Source: Salinicoccus hispanicus
GTDB lineage: Bacteria > Bacillota > Bacilli > Staphylococcales > Salinicoccaceae
Assembly (NCBI RefSeq): GCF_009831115.1
Contig: NZ_WUUK01000003.1
Location: 62,001 to 126,000, forward strand
Direction of reading: 5' to 3'
DNA length: 64,000 bases
Shown here: positions 24,866 to 34,745 of the stretch, piece after piece
How the letters are laid out: the number at the start of each line of letters is the position of its first letter
Numbering within the stretch: the stretch's first letter is position 1
The notes under the pieces: model-generated
What the model saw: only the letters and a program-made list of their open reading frames with translations
Told to the model about the DNA's origin: nothing
Databases searched by the model: none
Translations under genes and position numbers: made by a program

Positions 24866-26866
24866 ATGATCAGCTCAAGAGAGAAGAAAATCATCAACGA
24901 GCTCATATATCATAGTGGTACCTTTTTACTTATTAAAGAGCTCGCAGACAAACTGGGTGTGTCTTCAAGAACCGTCCACCGCGAGCTGAAGAATGTTACA
25001 GAAACGCTGGAACAACTCGATATCCAGATGATCCGCGAATACAAGAAAGGCGTCAAAGTGGAACTTGATACAGATGAAATGGATGCACTTACAGCCTACA
25101 TCAATGCTCATGCAGATAAAGACCTGAGCAATGAGGAGAAGAAAGTGGCACTCATCTATAACCTTATGCTGAATACCGAAGGCATCAAGAAAAGCGCCCT
25201 CGCTGTCGAGCTTGGGGTCAGCGAACACACAGTTGATGAGCTGATCGGACAGATGACCGATACCTTGAGGGCATTCGAACTCGAAATCACCAAGATTCGA
25301 TCGATCGGCATCCAGCTTGTCGGAGATGAGCTGAACAAACAGAATTTCCTCGCCGATATGATGGTCAATGAACTGAACTCGAACAGTATCTACTCGGTCA
25401 TCGAGAACAACTTTGTATTCAGTTCACTGGTCAACAACAAGATCATGGGGCTGCTCGAAGCGGATAACATTTTCAAGGTGGAGCGGCTGCTCATGGATGA
25501 ACTGGATGTCCTGCCCTACCAGCTGACTGAAAATGCCTACCTGAACCTGACACTTCATATTGTGCTGGCAATAGACCGCACCGAGCATTCCAATAATGTA
25601 TCAGTGAAGCAGTCACTCAAGGAAGAACTGGGAGAAACCCAGGAATTCGAGGTGTCGCTCGCATTGACCAGCAAACTGGAAACCGAGTTTTCCATCACTT
25701 TTCCAGAAGAAGAAGTCTATTTCATATGCATGCACCTGAGGGGAAGCCGCAGAAAGTTCCAGTCGGAACGGGATACGGATTCCATCGAATCATCGACTGT
25801 CCAGTTCATCAACACTGTCAGCCAGAGGATGGACTACCCTTTCTACGCCTATCCTGAACTCAAGGAAGGGCTGATACTTCATATCGAACCCACACTGCAT
25901 CGCATGGAGTCCGGCATCATCACCGTCAATCCACTGCTCGACACAATCAAGGAAAAGTACCCCGCCCTGTTCGAAGTCGTCGGTGAGAGCTTCAAGCAGC
26001 ACTTCGGCACACGCAAGCTCAACGAATCGGAAATCGGATTTCTGATCATTCATTTCGGCGGTATTCTGCATGCCAACCCTAAAATCGAAGTGACGACAGT
26101 ATGTTCAAGCGGAATCGGCACAAGTCGTATTCTTGCGAACCAGCTGAGGACCAGGTTCAACAACATGTACATTCGGCAGGAGCTTTCCATATCCGAAGTT
26201 GCAGATACCGAAATCCATGATAATGAGCTGGTACTCAGTACAGTTCCGCTTGACCTTGAAAACTATATTCTTGTCAGCCCACTGCTTGATGACAGTGATG
26301 AAAAGAAGATCATGGAGGCCATCTCACGTCTTGATGCCACCCCACTGCTCAATACGCCTGATAGGGAAAAAGTGATGGTCGAGGTCGACCCCGAACAGGT
26401 GATACAGGCGTCTGAACTGTACCTCAACCGGCATTTCATCACAGATGGTAAGCGTGCCGATGCCCTCACCTCCGTCCGCCAGGCACTGTCTTCAGAAACA
26501 GATATGCCACAGGACGATATCAGAGAGATTCTCACAATGCTTGAAGAAAGATTCGAAACAACAGGGTTCGTCGTTGGAGAGTCCGGCTTCTCCTATCCCC
26601 ACATCAGGTCTCCAGTGATCAAAGCGCATCAGATGGTGTTTATTCATAACACAGCGGGTATAGAAGACCGGAACTACAAAGGAGACGCGGTAGCAGTCAA
26701 TCACCAGATTCTGCTGCTCGTCCCGGAAAAGACACTTGTAGCCGACATGATCAGCGAAATAAGCATCCTGTTTGGAGAACACCACCTGAGTATCGGTCAA
26801 TTGTTTGAATCGCCAGCTGAAGTGGAAAATATAATTAAAAACTACATTAGGACACTCTATAAATAG
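24866..26866 (+). CDS. mtlR: Mannitol operon transcriptional activator MtlR
   Basis: A 666-residue PTS-controlled activator. Domains in order: N-terminal HTH (about 10-80, LADKLGVSSRTVHREL), a second HTH (90-160), PRD1 (about 190-300), PRD2 (about 305-405), a IIB-Gat-like domain with Cys413 (TVCSSGIGTSRI), and a IIA-Mtl-like domain (510-660) with a histidine near 578 (GFSYPHIRSP). Phosphorylation of PRD2 by HPr activates, and phosphorylation of the IIB-like domain by EIIA-Mtl inhibits, in the Bacillus model. It sits between mtlA and mtlF, as in Staphylococcus. Confidence 0.94.
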   Translation: MISSREKKIINELIYHSGTFLLIKELADKLGVSSRTVHRELKNVTETLEQLDIQMIREYKKGVKVELDTDEMDALTAYINAHADKDLSNEEKKVALIYNLMLNTEGIKKSALAVELGVSEHTVDELIGQMTDTLRAFELEITKIRSIGIQLVGDELNKQNFLADMMVNELNSNSIYSVIENNFVFSSLVNNKIMGLLEADNIFKVERLLMDELDVLPYQLTENAYLNLTLHIVLAIDRTEHSNNVSVKQSLKEELGETQEFEVSLALTSKLETEFSITFPEEEVYFICMHLRGSRRKFQSERDTDSIESSTVQFINTVSQRMDYPFYAYPELKEGLILHIEPTLHRMESGIITVNPLLDTIKEKYPALFEVVGESFKQHFGTRKLNESEIGFLIIHFGGILHANPKIEVTTVCSSGIGTSRILANQLRTRFNNMYIRQELSISEVADTEIHDNELVLSTVPLDLENYILVSPLLDDSDEKKIMEAISRLDATPLLNTPDREKVMVEVDPEQVIQASELYLNRHFITDGKRADALTSVRQALSSETDMPQDDIREILTMLEERFETTGFVVGESGFSYPHIRSPVIKAHQMVFIHNTAGIEDRNYKGDAVAVNHQILLLVPEKTLVADMISEISILFGEHHLSIGQLFESPAEVENIIKNYIRTLYK

Positions 26867-26883
26867 AAGGGAAATGATTTTAA

Positions 26884-27309
26884 ATGATACAGAAGGAAAA
26901 TATTGTACTGAACCAGACAGCAGGCTCAAAAGAGGAAGCAATCAGAAAAGCAGGACAGATTCTTGTCGAACAAGGTGCTGTTGAAGCGGCTTATATCGAT
27001 TCCATGCTCGAGAGGGAAAAAGTGGTTTCCACATTCATGGGCAATGGTCTTGCCATCCCACATGGTACAGATGAAGGCAAAACTTCCGTCATCAAAAGTG
27101 GACTTTCCCTTGTACAAGTACCAGGTGGTGTCGATTTTGACGGAAATGAAGCCAAAGTCGTACTTGGTATTGCAGGTAAGAATAACGAACACCTCGAAAT
27201 GCTGCAGAAGATTGCCGTTCTATTTTCAGAGGAAGAAAATGCAGAGAAAGTAATCAACGCATCATCTGCCGATGAAATCATCGCACTATTTGAAAACGAG
27301 GACCTTTAA
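26884..27309 (+). CDS. mtlF: PTS mannitol transporter subunit IIA
   Basis: This 141-residue soluble EIIA receives phosphate from HPr at His60 (GLAIPHGTDEG) and passes it to the IIB domain of MtlA. The QKENIVLNQTAGSKEEAIRKAG opening is typical of the fructose/mannitol IIA family. It has its own ribosome site 17 nt after mtlR. The last codons contain the ribosome site of mtlD. Confidence 0.95.
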   Translation: MIQKENIVLNQTAGSKEEAIRKAGQILVEQGAVEAAYIDSMLEREKVVSTFMGNGLAIPHGTDEGKTSVIKSGLSLVQVPGGVDFDGNEAKVVLGIAGKNNEHLEMLQKIAVLFSEEENAEKVINASSADEIIALFENEDL

Positions 27310-27310
27310 T

Positions 27311-28417
27311 ATGAAAGCTGTTCATTTTGGAGCCGGCAACATCGGACGCGGTTTCATAGGTAAAGTTCTCCACGATAATGGTTATGAAGTGACTTTTGCA
27401 GATGTGAATGCTGAAATTATCGATGCATTGAACAGAGATCACGAATACACGGTTCATATTTCGGAGGAAGATGGCGCATCCTATAGAATCAAGGGCGTGG
27501 ACGGCATCCACACTGCCAATGACGCAGACCAGTTGGCAGAGGCCATTTCCGAGGCAGATCTCATTACAACAGCAGTCGGCGTCAATATTCTGCCGATCAT
27601 TGCCAGAACGCTTGCACCTCACCTGGCGAACCGTACGACAGACAGACCATTGAATATCATTGCATGTGAAAATGCAGTACTTGCAACGGATACATTGAAG
27701 GCAGCCATCCTTGCCGAAGTCGATGGCGCATCCCTTTCCAACATTGGCTTCCCTAACTCTGCTGTCGACCGTATCGTACCGATTCAGAAGAATGATAATA
27801 TACTGGATGTAAAAGTGGAACCATTCTATGAATGGGTCATCGAAAGCGACAGCTGGGTTGGAGAAGACAAGCTGGATGGTGTCAACTATGTAGAAAATCT
27901 CATGCCATATATTGAGAGAAAACTGTTCACTGTCAATACGGGCCATGCAGCCATCGCCTATTATGGCAAGACACTTGGATATACAACCGTATCTGAAGCA
28001 ATGGATGACGAGAAAGTTGTCGCATACTTGAGACAAGTACTCGGGGAAACGACGCGCTACCTGACCGAGAATTATGATTTCATGGAAGAACAGCAGAAAC
28101 AGTATATCGAAAAGATCATCGCAAGGTTCAGGAATCCTTACCTGTCGGATGACCTTGATCGTGTCGGTCGTGGTGTTCTGAGGAAGCTCAGCCCAAACGA
28201 TCGGATCATCAAACCGCTTGTATATTTGCACGAAAACAACATGGACCACGGCGCACTGTCCAAACTCGTAATGTTCGCATTGCAATTTGATAACAGTGAT
28301 GATCCGGAACAGGTTGAAATGAATGGCAGGATTGAATCAGCAGGAACAGATGGATTCCTTGCCGAACACAGCAAACTTGATAGCAAGCTTATAGAAGAGA
28401 TCAAATCAAGCATATAA
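27311..28417 (+). CDS. mtlD: Mannitol-1-phosphate 5-dehydrogenase
   Basis: This 368-residue NAD-dependent polyol dehydrogenase converts mannitol-1-phosphate to fructose-6-phosphate. The N-terminal Rossmann motif is MKAVHFGAGNIGRGFIGKVL; the catalytic region shows ERKLFTVNTGHAAIAYYG with the conserved Lys and His. ATG 27311 lies two bases after the mtlF stop, and a longer upstream reading is not needed. The gene ends the operon, followed by a strong terminator at 28420. Confidence 0.96.
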   Translation: MKAVHFGAGNIGRGFIGKVLHDNGYEVTFADVNAEIIDALNRDHEYTVHISEEDGASYRIKGVDGIHTANDADQLAEAISEADLITTAVGVNILPIIARTLAPHLANRTTDRPLNIIACENAVLATDTLKAAILAEVDGASLSNIGFPNSAVDRIVPIQKNDNILDVKVEPFYEWVIESDSWVGEDKLDGVNYVENLMPYIERKLFTVNTGHAAIAYYGKTLGYTTVSEAMDDEKVVAYLRQVLGETTRYLTENYDFMEEQQKQYIEKIIARFRNPYLSDDLDRVGRGVLRKLSPNDRIIKPLVYLHENNMDHGALSKLVMFALQFDNSDDPEQVEMNGRIESAGTDGFLAEHSKLDSKLIEEIKSSI

Positions 28418-28419
28418 CG

Positions 28420-28454
28420 AAAAGTTGGAACCTAGGTGACAGGTTCCAACTTTT
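28420..28454 (+). terminator. mtl operon terminator
   Basis: A 14-bp perfect stem aaaagttggaacct (28420-28433) with 28441-28454, a 7-base loop and a T-rich tail through 28460. Confidence 0.93.
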
Positions 28455-28561
28455 TATTTTACCCATCTTAAAACTTGGCAAACGCAATAATAGAAATACG
28501 TGTAACCTCATCTACATACTGCTAACATGGACTGGAAGAGATCATTTTTAGGGGGCTTATC

Positions 28562-30556
28562 ATGAATAGAAAAAAGGAAGACTTACAGAAGAATACAATA
28601 GACAATACTAAGAAAGCTAAGATGACGACAAATCAGGGCTTGCCTATCAGTGAAGACGAATTTTCTTTAAAAGCAGGCGAACGCGGTCCAACGCTTATGG
28701 AAGACTTTCATTTTCGTGAAAAGATGACCCATTTCGATCATGAGCGTATTCCGGAGCGTGTAGTACATGCCAGAGGATTTGGTGTACACGGTGAATTCCA
28801 AGTGTATGAATCTCTTGAAAAATATACAAAAGCAGATTTTCTAAATGACCCAAGCAAGAAGACGCCCGTCTTTGTTAGATTTTCCACGGTCGCGGGAAAT
28901 AGAGGTTCCATGGACATCCCACGTGATGTACGCGGCTTTTCTACAAAATTCTATACTGATGAGGGCAACTATGATCTTGTCGGCAACAATATGCCGGTAT
29001 TTTTCATCCAGGACGCCATCAAATTCCCGGATCTGGTCCATGCTGTAAAGCCCGAGCCTCACAATGAAATTCCACAGGCTGCTTCGGCGCACGATACTTT
29101 CTGGGATTTCGTCTCACAAAACACAGAAAGTGCCCATATGATCATGTGGTTGATGAGTGACCGTGCCATCCCAAGAAGTTTAAGGATGATGGAAGGCTTC
29201 GGCGTCCATACGTTCAGACTCGTCAACAAGGAAGGGAAGAGCCACTTCGTCAAGTTCCACTGGAAGCCGAAACTTGGTGCCCACCAGGTTGTCTGGGATG
29301 AAGCTCAGCTGATCAACGGCAAGGATATCGATTTCCACCGTAGAGACTTGTGGGAGAATATCGATAAAGGAAATGCAGTCGAGTTCGAACTCGGATTGCA
29401 GGTCATTCCAGAAGAGGACGAGTTCAACATGGACTTCGATGTTCTCGATCCAACTAAAATCTGGCCAGAAGAAGACGTCCCGGTTCAACTCGTCGGTAAG
29501 ATGACACTGAACCAGAACGTTGATGATTATTTTGCAGAAACGGAGCAGGTTGCTTTCCATCCTGGCCATGTTGTTCCGGGCATCGACTTCTCAAATGATC
29601 CATTGTTGCAAGGTCGACTATTCTCGTACACCGACACACAGCTGATTCGTCTCGGTGGTCCAAACTTCCATCAGATTCCGATCAATCGCCCTGTCTGTCC
29701 TTTCGCCAACAACCAGAGGGAAGGCTACAATCAGATGAACATCACTAAAGGACAGACTTCCTATCATAAGAATGCCCTGAATGATAATCAGCCGGAACCA
29801 GCCAGTCCTGAGGAAGGCGGCTTTGAACACTACAATGAAAAAGTCGAAGGTAGAAAGGTGCGCGCTAGAAGTGAAAGCTTTAAAGACCACTTCAGCCAGG
29901 CTAAACTATTCCTGAACTCTATGCAGCAACACGAGAAACAGCATATGTTTGATGCTCTGAGTTTTGAACTGGGTAAATGCAAGAACATGGAGGTCAGAAA
30001 CAATGTCCTTAGCGAAGTACTCAATAAGATCGATCGTGAAATGACAGAGTACGTCGCTGAGAAGGTCGGTGCAGAGCTGCCTGAGCAGATTGAGGAATCC
30101 ACTTATGAAAAGAGCTCTCAGGCACTCAGCATGAAGAATACTCCTGCTTCACTTGAAACACGTACCATCGGTGTCATGATTACACCTGATGTCGCAGAAA
30201 AAACATTGAAAGAGACAAAAGATAAGTTCGAAAAACACGGCATTGATGTCAGTTTCATTTCCGATAAGATACAGAGCGTAGGAGATGTGAGAGTTGAAGA
30301 GACCTTCGATACCGTTCACTCAGTCCTATTTGACGCTGTTGTTGTGCTAAAAGGCAAGGAGCCACTCCAGCCGGAAGCAATCGAAAATCTCGCCATCGCC
30401 TTCAAGCATAAGAAGGCCATCGGCTATGGTGTCGATGAAGGAAATATTTCTGAGGTACTTCCATTTCCAATGGATGCGAAAGGTGTCACGAACATCGAAA
30501 AGAACGTCGATCAGTTCCTACAAGATGTCAAAGGACACCGTATATGGGACAGATAG
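28562..30556 (+). CDS. katE: Large-subunit (clade 2, HPII-type) catalase
   Basis: A 664-residue haem catalase decomposing hydrogen peroxide. The catalytic His69 is in [12 protein letters not shown], the distal Asn in [13 protein letters not shown], and the haem-ligand Tyr in [10 protein letters not shown]. Beyond the about 500-residue catalase core it carries a C-terminal flavodoxin-like domain (about 535-664), which marks the large clade 2 enzymes and distinguishes it from staphylococcal KatA. The ribosome site is agggggc. It is a single-gene unit; I see no clear PerR box or sigma-B promoter in the 140 bases upstream. Confidence 0.93.
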   Translation: MNRKKEDLQKNTIDNTKKAKMTTNQGLPISEDEFSLKAGERGPTLMEDFHFREKMTHFDHERIPERVVHARGFGVHGEFQVYESLEKYTKADFLNDPSKKTPVFVRFSTVAGNRGSMDIPRDVRGFSTKFYTDEGNYDLVGNNMPVFFIQDAIKFPDLVHAVKPEPHNEIPQAASAHDTFWDFVSQNTESAHMIMWLMSDRAIPRSLRMMEGFGVHTFRLVNKEGKSHFVKFHWKPKLGAHQVVWDEAQLINGKDIDFHRRDLWENIDKGNAVEFELGLQVIPEEDEFNMDFDVLDPTKIWPEEDVPVQLVGKMTLNQNVDDYFAETEQVAFHPGHVVPGIDFSNDPLLQGRLFSYTDTQLIRLGGPNFHQIPINRPVCPFANNQREGYNQMNITKGQTSYHKNALNDNQPEPASPEEGGFEHYNEKVEGRKVRARSESFKDHFSQAKLFLNSMQQHEKQHMFDALSFELGKCKNMEVRNNVLSEVLNKIDREMTEYVAEKVGAELPEQIEESTYEKSSQALSMKNTPASLETRTIGVMITPDVAEKTLKETKDKFEKHGIDVSFISDKIQSVGDVRVEETFDTVHSVLFDAVVVLKGKEPLQPEAIENLAIAFKHKKAIGYGVDEGNISEVLPFPMDAKGVTNIEKNVDQFLQDVKGHRIWDR

Positions 30557-30568
30557 TCAGTTGAACAG

Positions 30569-30596
30569 GAGGCGCCCTTTGTGGCGTCTCTTTTTT
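30569..30596 (+). terminator. katE terminator
   Basis: An 8-bp stem gaggcgcc with ggcgtctc (one G-U pair) has a 6-base loop and is followed by seven T from 30589 onward. Confidence 0.88.
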
Positions 30597-30634
30597 ATTC
30601 CATGCAAGTTTACATAAGTGTCACATATTATCTT

Positions 30635-30663
30635 TTGACCAGGGTCTCCTCTCGTGCTAAACT
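30635..30663 (+). promoter_or_regulatory. Promoter of the marR-MMPL operon
   Basis: TTGACC (30635-30640) and TAAACT (30658-30663) are spaced by 17 bases, placing the start point about 10 bases before the palindromic operator. Confidence 0.6.
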
Positions 30664-30680
30664 ATGGTATATTTCATTTA

Positions 30681-30696
30681 GTTGAGCATGCTCAAC
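30681..30696. promoter_or_regulatory. Palindromic MarR-type operator
   Basis: GTTGAGCATGCTCAAC is a perfect 16-bp palindrome lying just downstream of the predicted start point and 21 bases before the marR start codon. Its size and position match operators of autorepressing MarR regulators. Confidence 0.72.
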
Positions 30697-30717
30697 AATT
30701 AAGCGGGGCTGTAGTAC

Positions 30718-31182
30718 ATGAAAAGAAAAAATGATATTGTCCATAATCTGAGGGACATATACGGTTATGGATATACACGAGTATTCAACGACGTGACCGA
30801 CTCTGTTGCACGCCTGCATATTTCCAAAACCCAGATGGATATCATCCAGTACATCTACCTGAATGGACATGCGACGCCTTCCGCCCTGGCACTCGAACTG
30901 AACGTTCAGAGAAGTGCCGTTACTCATACTGTAAAAAAACTTGAGCGTAAAAAACTTGTCACCGTCAGGCAGAACGAGCTGACACAGGATAAGCGTTCCA
31001 AGCTGATTTTTATGACTAAGGAAGCTGAAACATTGCTTGAGGAGTTCATGGATAATATTCTCAGTAAGATCAGAGCGGATGTTTCCAATCTGACGACAGA
31101 TGAAGAAAAAAAGCTCTACGAAGCAACACTCACAATTTTGAAGTATATACCTGGAGGTACCCAAGATGAAACACATTCTTAA
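30718..31182 (+). CDS. MarR-family transcriptional regulator
   Basis: This 154-residue winged-helix regulator has the recognition region around residues 60-95 (ATPSALALELNVQRSAVTHTVKKLERKKLV), followed by the wing RQNELTQDKRSKLIFMT. The N- and C-terminal helices form the dimer interface. It overlaps the start of the MMPL transporter gene by 17 bases and lies behind a perfect palindrome, so it most likely represses its own operon and is released by a toxic ligand. No redox cysteine is present, so control by thiol oxidation is unlikely. Confidence 0.9.
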   Translation: MKRKNDIVHNLRDIYGYGYTRVFNDVTDSVARLHISKTQMDIIQYIYLNGHATPSALALELNVQRSAVTHTVKKLERKKLVTVRQNELTQDKRSKLIFMTKEAETLLEEFMDNILSKIRADVSNLTTDEEKKLYEATLTILKYIPGGTQDETHS

Positions 31183-33811
31183 ATTCAAATGGCCGGTTAC
31201 CGTATTGATGCTCATCTTTACTGTAACGACCTTTCTGCTTTCCCCCAACCTGACCCAACTGTCGACAGAAAAAGGGGATATACAGCTATCCGACGAATCT
31301 CCAAGTGAACAGGCACGACAGTTCCTTGAGGAATACGGTCAGGATAAGGAAACGATGTCTCTCGTTCTGGAATTTGACGGCGAAGTCAGTTCACATGAGT
31401 CGGGCATTGTCTCCTATATTGAAGAGATTCGATCTCTTGATGAAGTGAATAATGTCATCAATCCTTTTACTTATGAAGAATCCGTTCAGAGCAACTTCAT
31501 CAATAATGAGAATGGCGTCATCATGATTCCGATGGACTATGTTGGTCCTTTGAACGACATCAGCAGCGTTGCGGATTCAATTGAAGAAATGAATACGACT
31601 GAAGCCGATACTTCCATGACTTCGAATGAACTGATTCAGAGTACAGTCGAACAGGATGCCATGGAAGGCATACAGTCCACTGAGATATTTACAGTCATCA
31701 TCGTTGTCGGCGTGCTTCTGCTCATGTTCCGTTCCATTGTGACACCATTTGTACCTGTAGTGGTTGTCGGTGTTGCCTATCTGCTCGGACAGTCATTTGT
31801 CGGATGGTTTGTACAGTGGTTCGGTTTCCCGATATCACCACAGACACAAAGTTTTTTGATTGTCATTCTGTTCGGTATCGGTACCGATTACTGTATTCTG
31901 CTGCTCAATCGTTTCAAGGAGGAGCTCGAACATCATGAAAAGTATGATGCCATCATCCGCACCTTCTCCACTGCCGGAAAAACAGTATTCATCAGTGGCC
32001 TATCCGGTGCCATCGTATTCGGTGTACTCTACTTTGCCAATTTTGAAATATACCGTTCAGCAGTCGGTGTAGCACTCGGTGTCATCTTCCTGCTTCTGGC
32101 AATTTTCACACTGCTGCCGATATTGATGTACCTGCTCGGCAGATATATCTTCTGGCCGAACATCAAGAAAACGGAGTTCAAGGAAAGCAGACTCTGGACA
32201 CCACTCGGCATATTGTCATTGAAATATCCGACACGCATCATCTTCTCCATCTTCGCAATACTTATTGCGATTGCTCTATTCTACAATGATGAAGTGAACT
32301 TTGATTCCATCGAAGAGCTGGATGACGGCTACTCGACTGTGCATGCCACCAATGTCGTCAGTGAAAACTTTGACGAAGGACAGCTCTTCCCGGTGGAAGT
32401 CATCCTGTCCAATGGTGGGGATCTATTGAACCAGGAGAGCCTGTCGAGGCTTGATGCAGTGGCTTCCACAGTATCCAACCTTGAAGGCGTAAAAGAAGTG
32501 CAGACCCTGACACGTCCTGCGGGTGAAGCAATTGAAGATTTCAATGTACGTAACCAGCTGGAGCAGACAAATGAGGGCATTGCAGACATGCAGGATGGTC
32601 TATCGGAAATATCTGCTGGTCTGACTGATGCAAGTGACAGCCTTGCTGATACAGGCACATCGGGTGGCGATCTGTCCGAGCTGGAGTCAGGCATTGACGA
32701 AATCAATGGCAATATCGGCCAGATCACCGAATATATGACACAGACCGGTGATGCTGAAGGTGCTGCCGAGCAGCTCTCGCAAGTACAGGAAGGTCTAACA
32801 ACACTATCCGGTGAAGTTTCTGCTGCCAGTACAGAGATGAATGAACAGCAGGCAGCGGCAAACGAACAGCTTACAGAGCTCAGTGACGGGCTTGCCGAAT
32901 CGGCTGCAGGTATAGATGAGATCCAGGACGGTCTTGAAGAAGTAACCAGCCTGCTTGACGGCATCAGCAATAATGAGGCGGTCGACCAGACCGGCATCCA
33001 TGTACCGGAGTCATATATAGATAATGAAGAAATTCAGGATGCCATCGACCAGTATGCATTCGGCGACAGCAATGAAGCGCTCACCATGAATGTCATTCTC
33101 GCCGTTGATCCATACAGTCATGAAGCCATGTCCACCTTGAATGATATTGAAACAACTGTGGAAGATGAGATCCATCGTCTTGGACGTGATGATACAAATG
33201 CCTACTTCTCCGGTGTCACGAGCATGAACCGTGACCTGAATCAGATCTCAAATGACGACTACAACCGGGTTGTGACGATATTCATATTGACACTGTTCGT
33301 AGTACTGGCCATCATCTTCAGATCCCTTATCCTGCCGATCTCAATGATCAGTTCAATTTTCATCACCTATTTCGCATCCGTAACCATTACACAATGGCTG
33401 CTCGGATTCTTCGGCTACGGTGAACTGAACTGGGCGGTACCATTCTTCAGTCTGATCATATTCGCAGCACTCGGCATCGACTACTCGATATTCATCATCG
33501 ACCGGTTCCGTGAAGAATTGACAGGACGCAGCATCCGGGATGCAATCGAACAGTCCATCAGACGGATGGGGGGCGTCGTCATTACGGCAGTCATCATTCT
33601 GTCCGGTACATTTGCGGCTCTGCTTCCATCCGGGATGATCATACTGATCCAGGTTGCAAGCATCATCATCTTCGCCCTTCTCTTCTACGCATTCATCGTA
33701 CTGCCACTACTTGTACCTGCGTTTGTCATCACATTCGGACGCGGCAACTGGTGGCCATTCAGAATGCCGGGTGGCAGAGCACGTGAAGAAAAGTTTAAAG
33801 ACAAGGAATAA
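31166..33811 (+). CDS. MMPL/RND-superfamily transporter
   Basis: This 881-residue exporter has 12 helices in two halves. Helix 1 (10-28) precedes a first outer domain (30-165). Helices 2-6 include the proton-relay type motif GIGTDYCILLLNRFKEE. A second, larger outer domain (385-700) contains a Gln/Glu/Ser-rich region (about 460-610) with heptad-like spacing. Helices 8-12 carry the matching ALGIDYSIFIIDRFREE motif. Relatives such as Bacillus YdfJ and staphylococcal FarE export lipids, fatty acids or antibiotics. ATG 31166 lies within the marR end, after ggaggt. The substrate is probably a hydrophobic compound sensed by the MarR protein. Confidence 0.88.
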   Translation: MKHILKFKWPVTVLMLIFTVTTFLLSPNLTQLSTEKGDIQLSDESPSEQARQFLEEYGQDKETMSLVLEFDGEVSSHESGIVSYIEEIRSLDEVNNVINPFTYEESVQSNFINNENGVIMIPMDYVGPLNDISSVADSIEEMNTTEADTSMTSNELIQSTVEQDAMEGIQSTEIFTVIIVVGVLLLMFRSIVTPFVPVVVVGVAYLLGQSFVGWFVQWFGFPISPQTQSFLIVILFGIGTDYCILLLNRFKEELEHHEKYDAIIRTFSTAGKTVFISGLSGAIVFGVLYFANFEIYRSAVGVALGVIFLLLAIFTLLPILMYLLGRYIFWPNIKKTEFKESRLWTPLGILSLKYPTRIIFSIFAILIAIALFYNDEVNFDSIEELDDGYSTVHATNVVSENFDEGQLFPVEVILSNGGDLLNQESLSRLDAVASTVSNLEGVKEVQTLTRPAGEAIEDFNVRNQLEQTNEGIADMQDGLSEISAGLTDASDSLADTGTSGGDLSELESGIDEINGNIGQITEYMTQTGDAEGAAEQLSQVQEGLTTLSGEVSAASTEMNEQQAAANEQLTELSDGLAESAAGIDEIQDGLEEVTSLLDGISNNEAVDQTGIHVPESYIDNEEIQDAIDQYAFGDSNEALTMNVILAVDPYSHEAMSTLNDIETTVEDEIHRLGRDDTNAYFSGVTSMNRDLNQISNDDYNRVVTIFILTLFVVLAIIFRSLILPISMISSIFITYFASVTITQWLLGFFGYGELNWAVPFFSLIIFAALGIDYSIFIIDRFREELTGRSIRDAIEQSIRRMGGVVITAVIILSGTFAALLPSGMIILIQVASIIIFALLFYAFIVLPLLVPAFVITFGRGNWWPFRMPGGRAREEKFKDKE

Positions 33812-33853
33812 CGGGTAGATATATATAGTTAAGAAGAATCGAGGAGTGAAAAA

Positions 33854-34102
33854 ATGCCTTCACAAAAAAGTTCCGGTATTGCAGCTGTCCTGAGTGCCCT
33901 GGTCAATGGACTTGGACAGATATATAACGGTCAGATTCTGAAAGGAATCATCATCATCCTTATCCAGGTGATAAATGGTGCATTGACAATTGTACTCATT
34001 GGTTATGTATTCCTGCCTATTGTATGGATCTACGCTGTTATTGATGCCTATCGCAGTGCTGAAAAGATAAACGCTAGAAATTACCGTAGATATGGCAGAT
34101 GA
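33854..34102 (+). CDS. TM2-domain-like small membrane protein
   Basis: An 82-residue protein. The GLGQIYNGQILKGIIIILIQ stretch is the TM2-domain signature (G.GQ.Y.G....G), with two hydrophobic helices (about 20-40 and 45-65) and a basic tail (RNYRRYGR). TM2 proteins are common but mostly uncharacterised. The ribosome site is cgaggag, 42 nt after the MMPL gene with no terminator between, so it may share that transcript. A small terminator follows. Confidence 0.78.
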   Translation: MPSQKSSGIAAVLSALVNGLGQIYNGQILKGIIIILIQVINGALTIVLIGYVFLPIVWIYAVIDAYRSAEKINARNYRRYGR

Positions 34103-34103
34103 A

Positions 34104-34129
34104 AGTAGGCTTTCGAGCCTGCTTTTTAT
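34104..34129 (+). terminator. Terminator after the TM2-like gene
   Basis: An 8-bp stem agtaggct (34104-34111) with agcctgct (34116-34123) has the tetraloop ttcg, followed by T-rich sequence. Confidence 0.82.
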
Positions 34130-34181
34130 TTTATGGAAGTTAATAAATATGGTATAATTTCACTGAAGGGTGTGAATAAAT

Positions 34182-34706
34182 ATGGAAATAATTGGTCTTC
34201 TAGCTGGTCTTGCCATCGTAGGCATACTGCTGGTCATCTTCTTTTCACTGATCGGCCTCGTCAAATGGCTGTTGCAAGGGTACTTCCTTTTCCGCGTGGC
34301 TGAGAAAAAGAATCTTGATATTCCGCTGCTTGGATTTGTTCCTTTCGGCACGTTCTATCTTGGCGGTCAGATGTTCGATGGACACGTGCTGGATCGTGGG
34401 AAATTCAATCCTAAAACGATCGGCCTCACGTTTGCCATCGTTGGTCTTGTCGTATATGTGATGGGACTTTCCATTGGTGACATTGCCATCTCCTACGTTC
34501 TTATGGAATCCATCGCGTTCCTTGGTATTTTCAAAGCCTATACGAAAAACTTTGGTACTGCTGCCCTGCTTGCCGTGCTCAACATGATCACTGTAGGTAT
34601 AGCATCCATCATCATCCTCTTCCTCTACAACCGTAAACTGGAAGAAGATGCAATGGGTATTGTTGATGAGAGCGACATAGGCGAAGAACAGTATAAAAGC
34701 ATATAA
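34182..34706 (+). CDS. Membrane protein, unknown function
   Basis: A 174-residue protein with five hydrophobic stretches (3-30, 50-62, 83-103, 105-125 and 130-152) and an acidic C-terminal tail. The LKWLLQGYFLFRVAEKKNLDIPLLGFVPFGTFYLGG pattern, a juxtamembrane amphipathic helix then Pro/Gly-rich turn, recurs in Firmicute membrane proteins with no known role. The ribosome site gaagggtg is well placed. It appears monocistronic between two terminators. Confidence 0.7.
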   Translation: MEIIGLLAGLAIVGILLVIFFSLIGLVKWLLQGYFLFRVAEKKNLDIPLLGFVPFGTFYLGGQMFDGHVLDRGKFNPKTIGLTFAIVGLVVYVMGLSIGDIAISYVLMESIAFLGIFKAYTKNFGTAALLAVLNMITVGIASIIILFLYNRKLEEDAMGIVDESDIGEEQYKSI

Positions 34707-34713
34707 CGTAAAA

Positions 34714-34745
34714 TAGATCCTGGACACTGTCCAGGATCTATTTTT
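34714..34745. terminator. Bidirectional hairpin terminator
   Basis: A 12-bp perfect stem tagatcctggac (34714-34725) with 34729-34740 and a 3-base loop. Five T follow on the plus strand, and A-rich sequence at 34709-34713 supplies the minus-strand U-tract. It ends both the 174-residue protein gene and the convergent M20/small-gene transcript. Confidence 0.88.

Noticed and set aside
27278-28285. 335-codon open frame opposite mtlD
   Set aside because: Antisense shadow of a conserved gene; no ribosome site and no protein family features.
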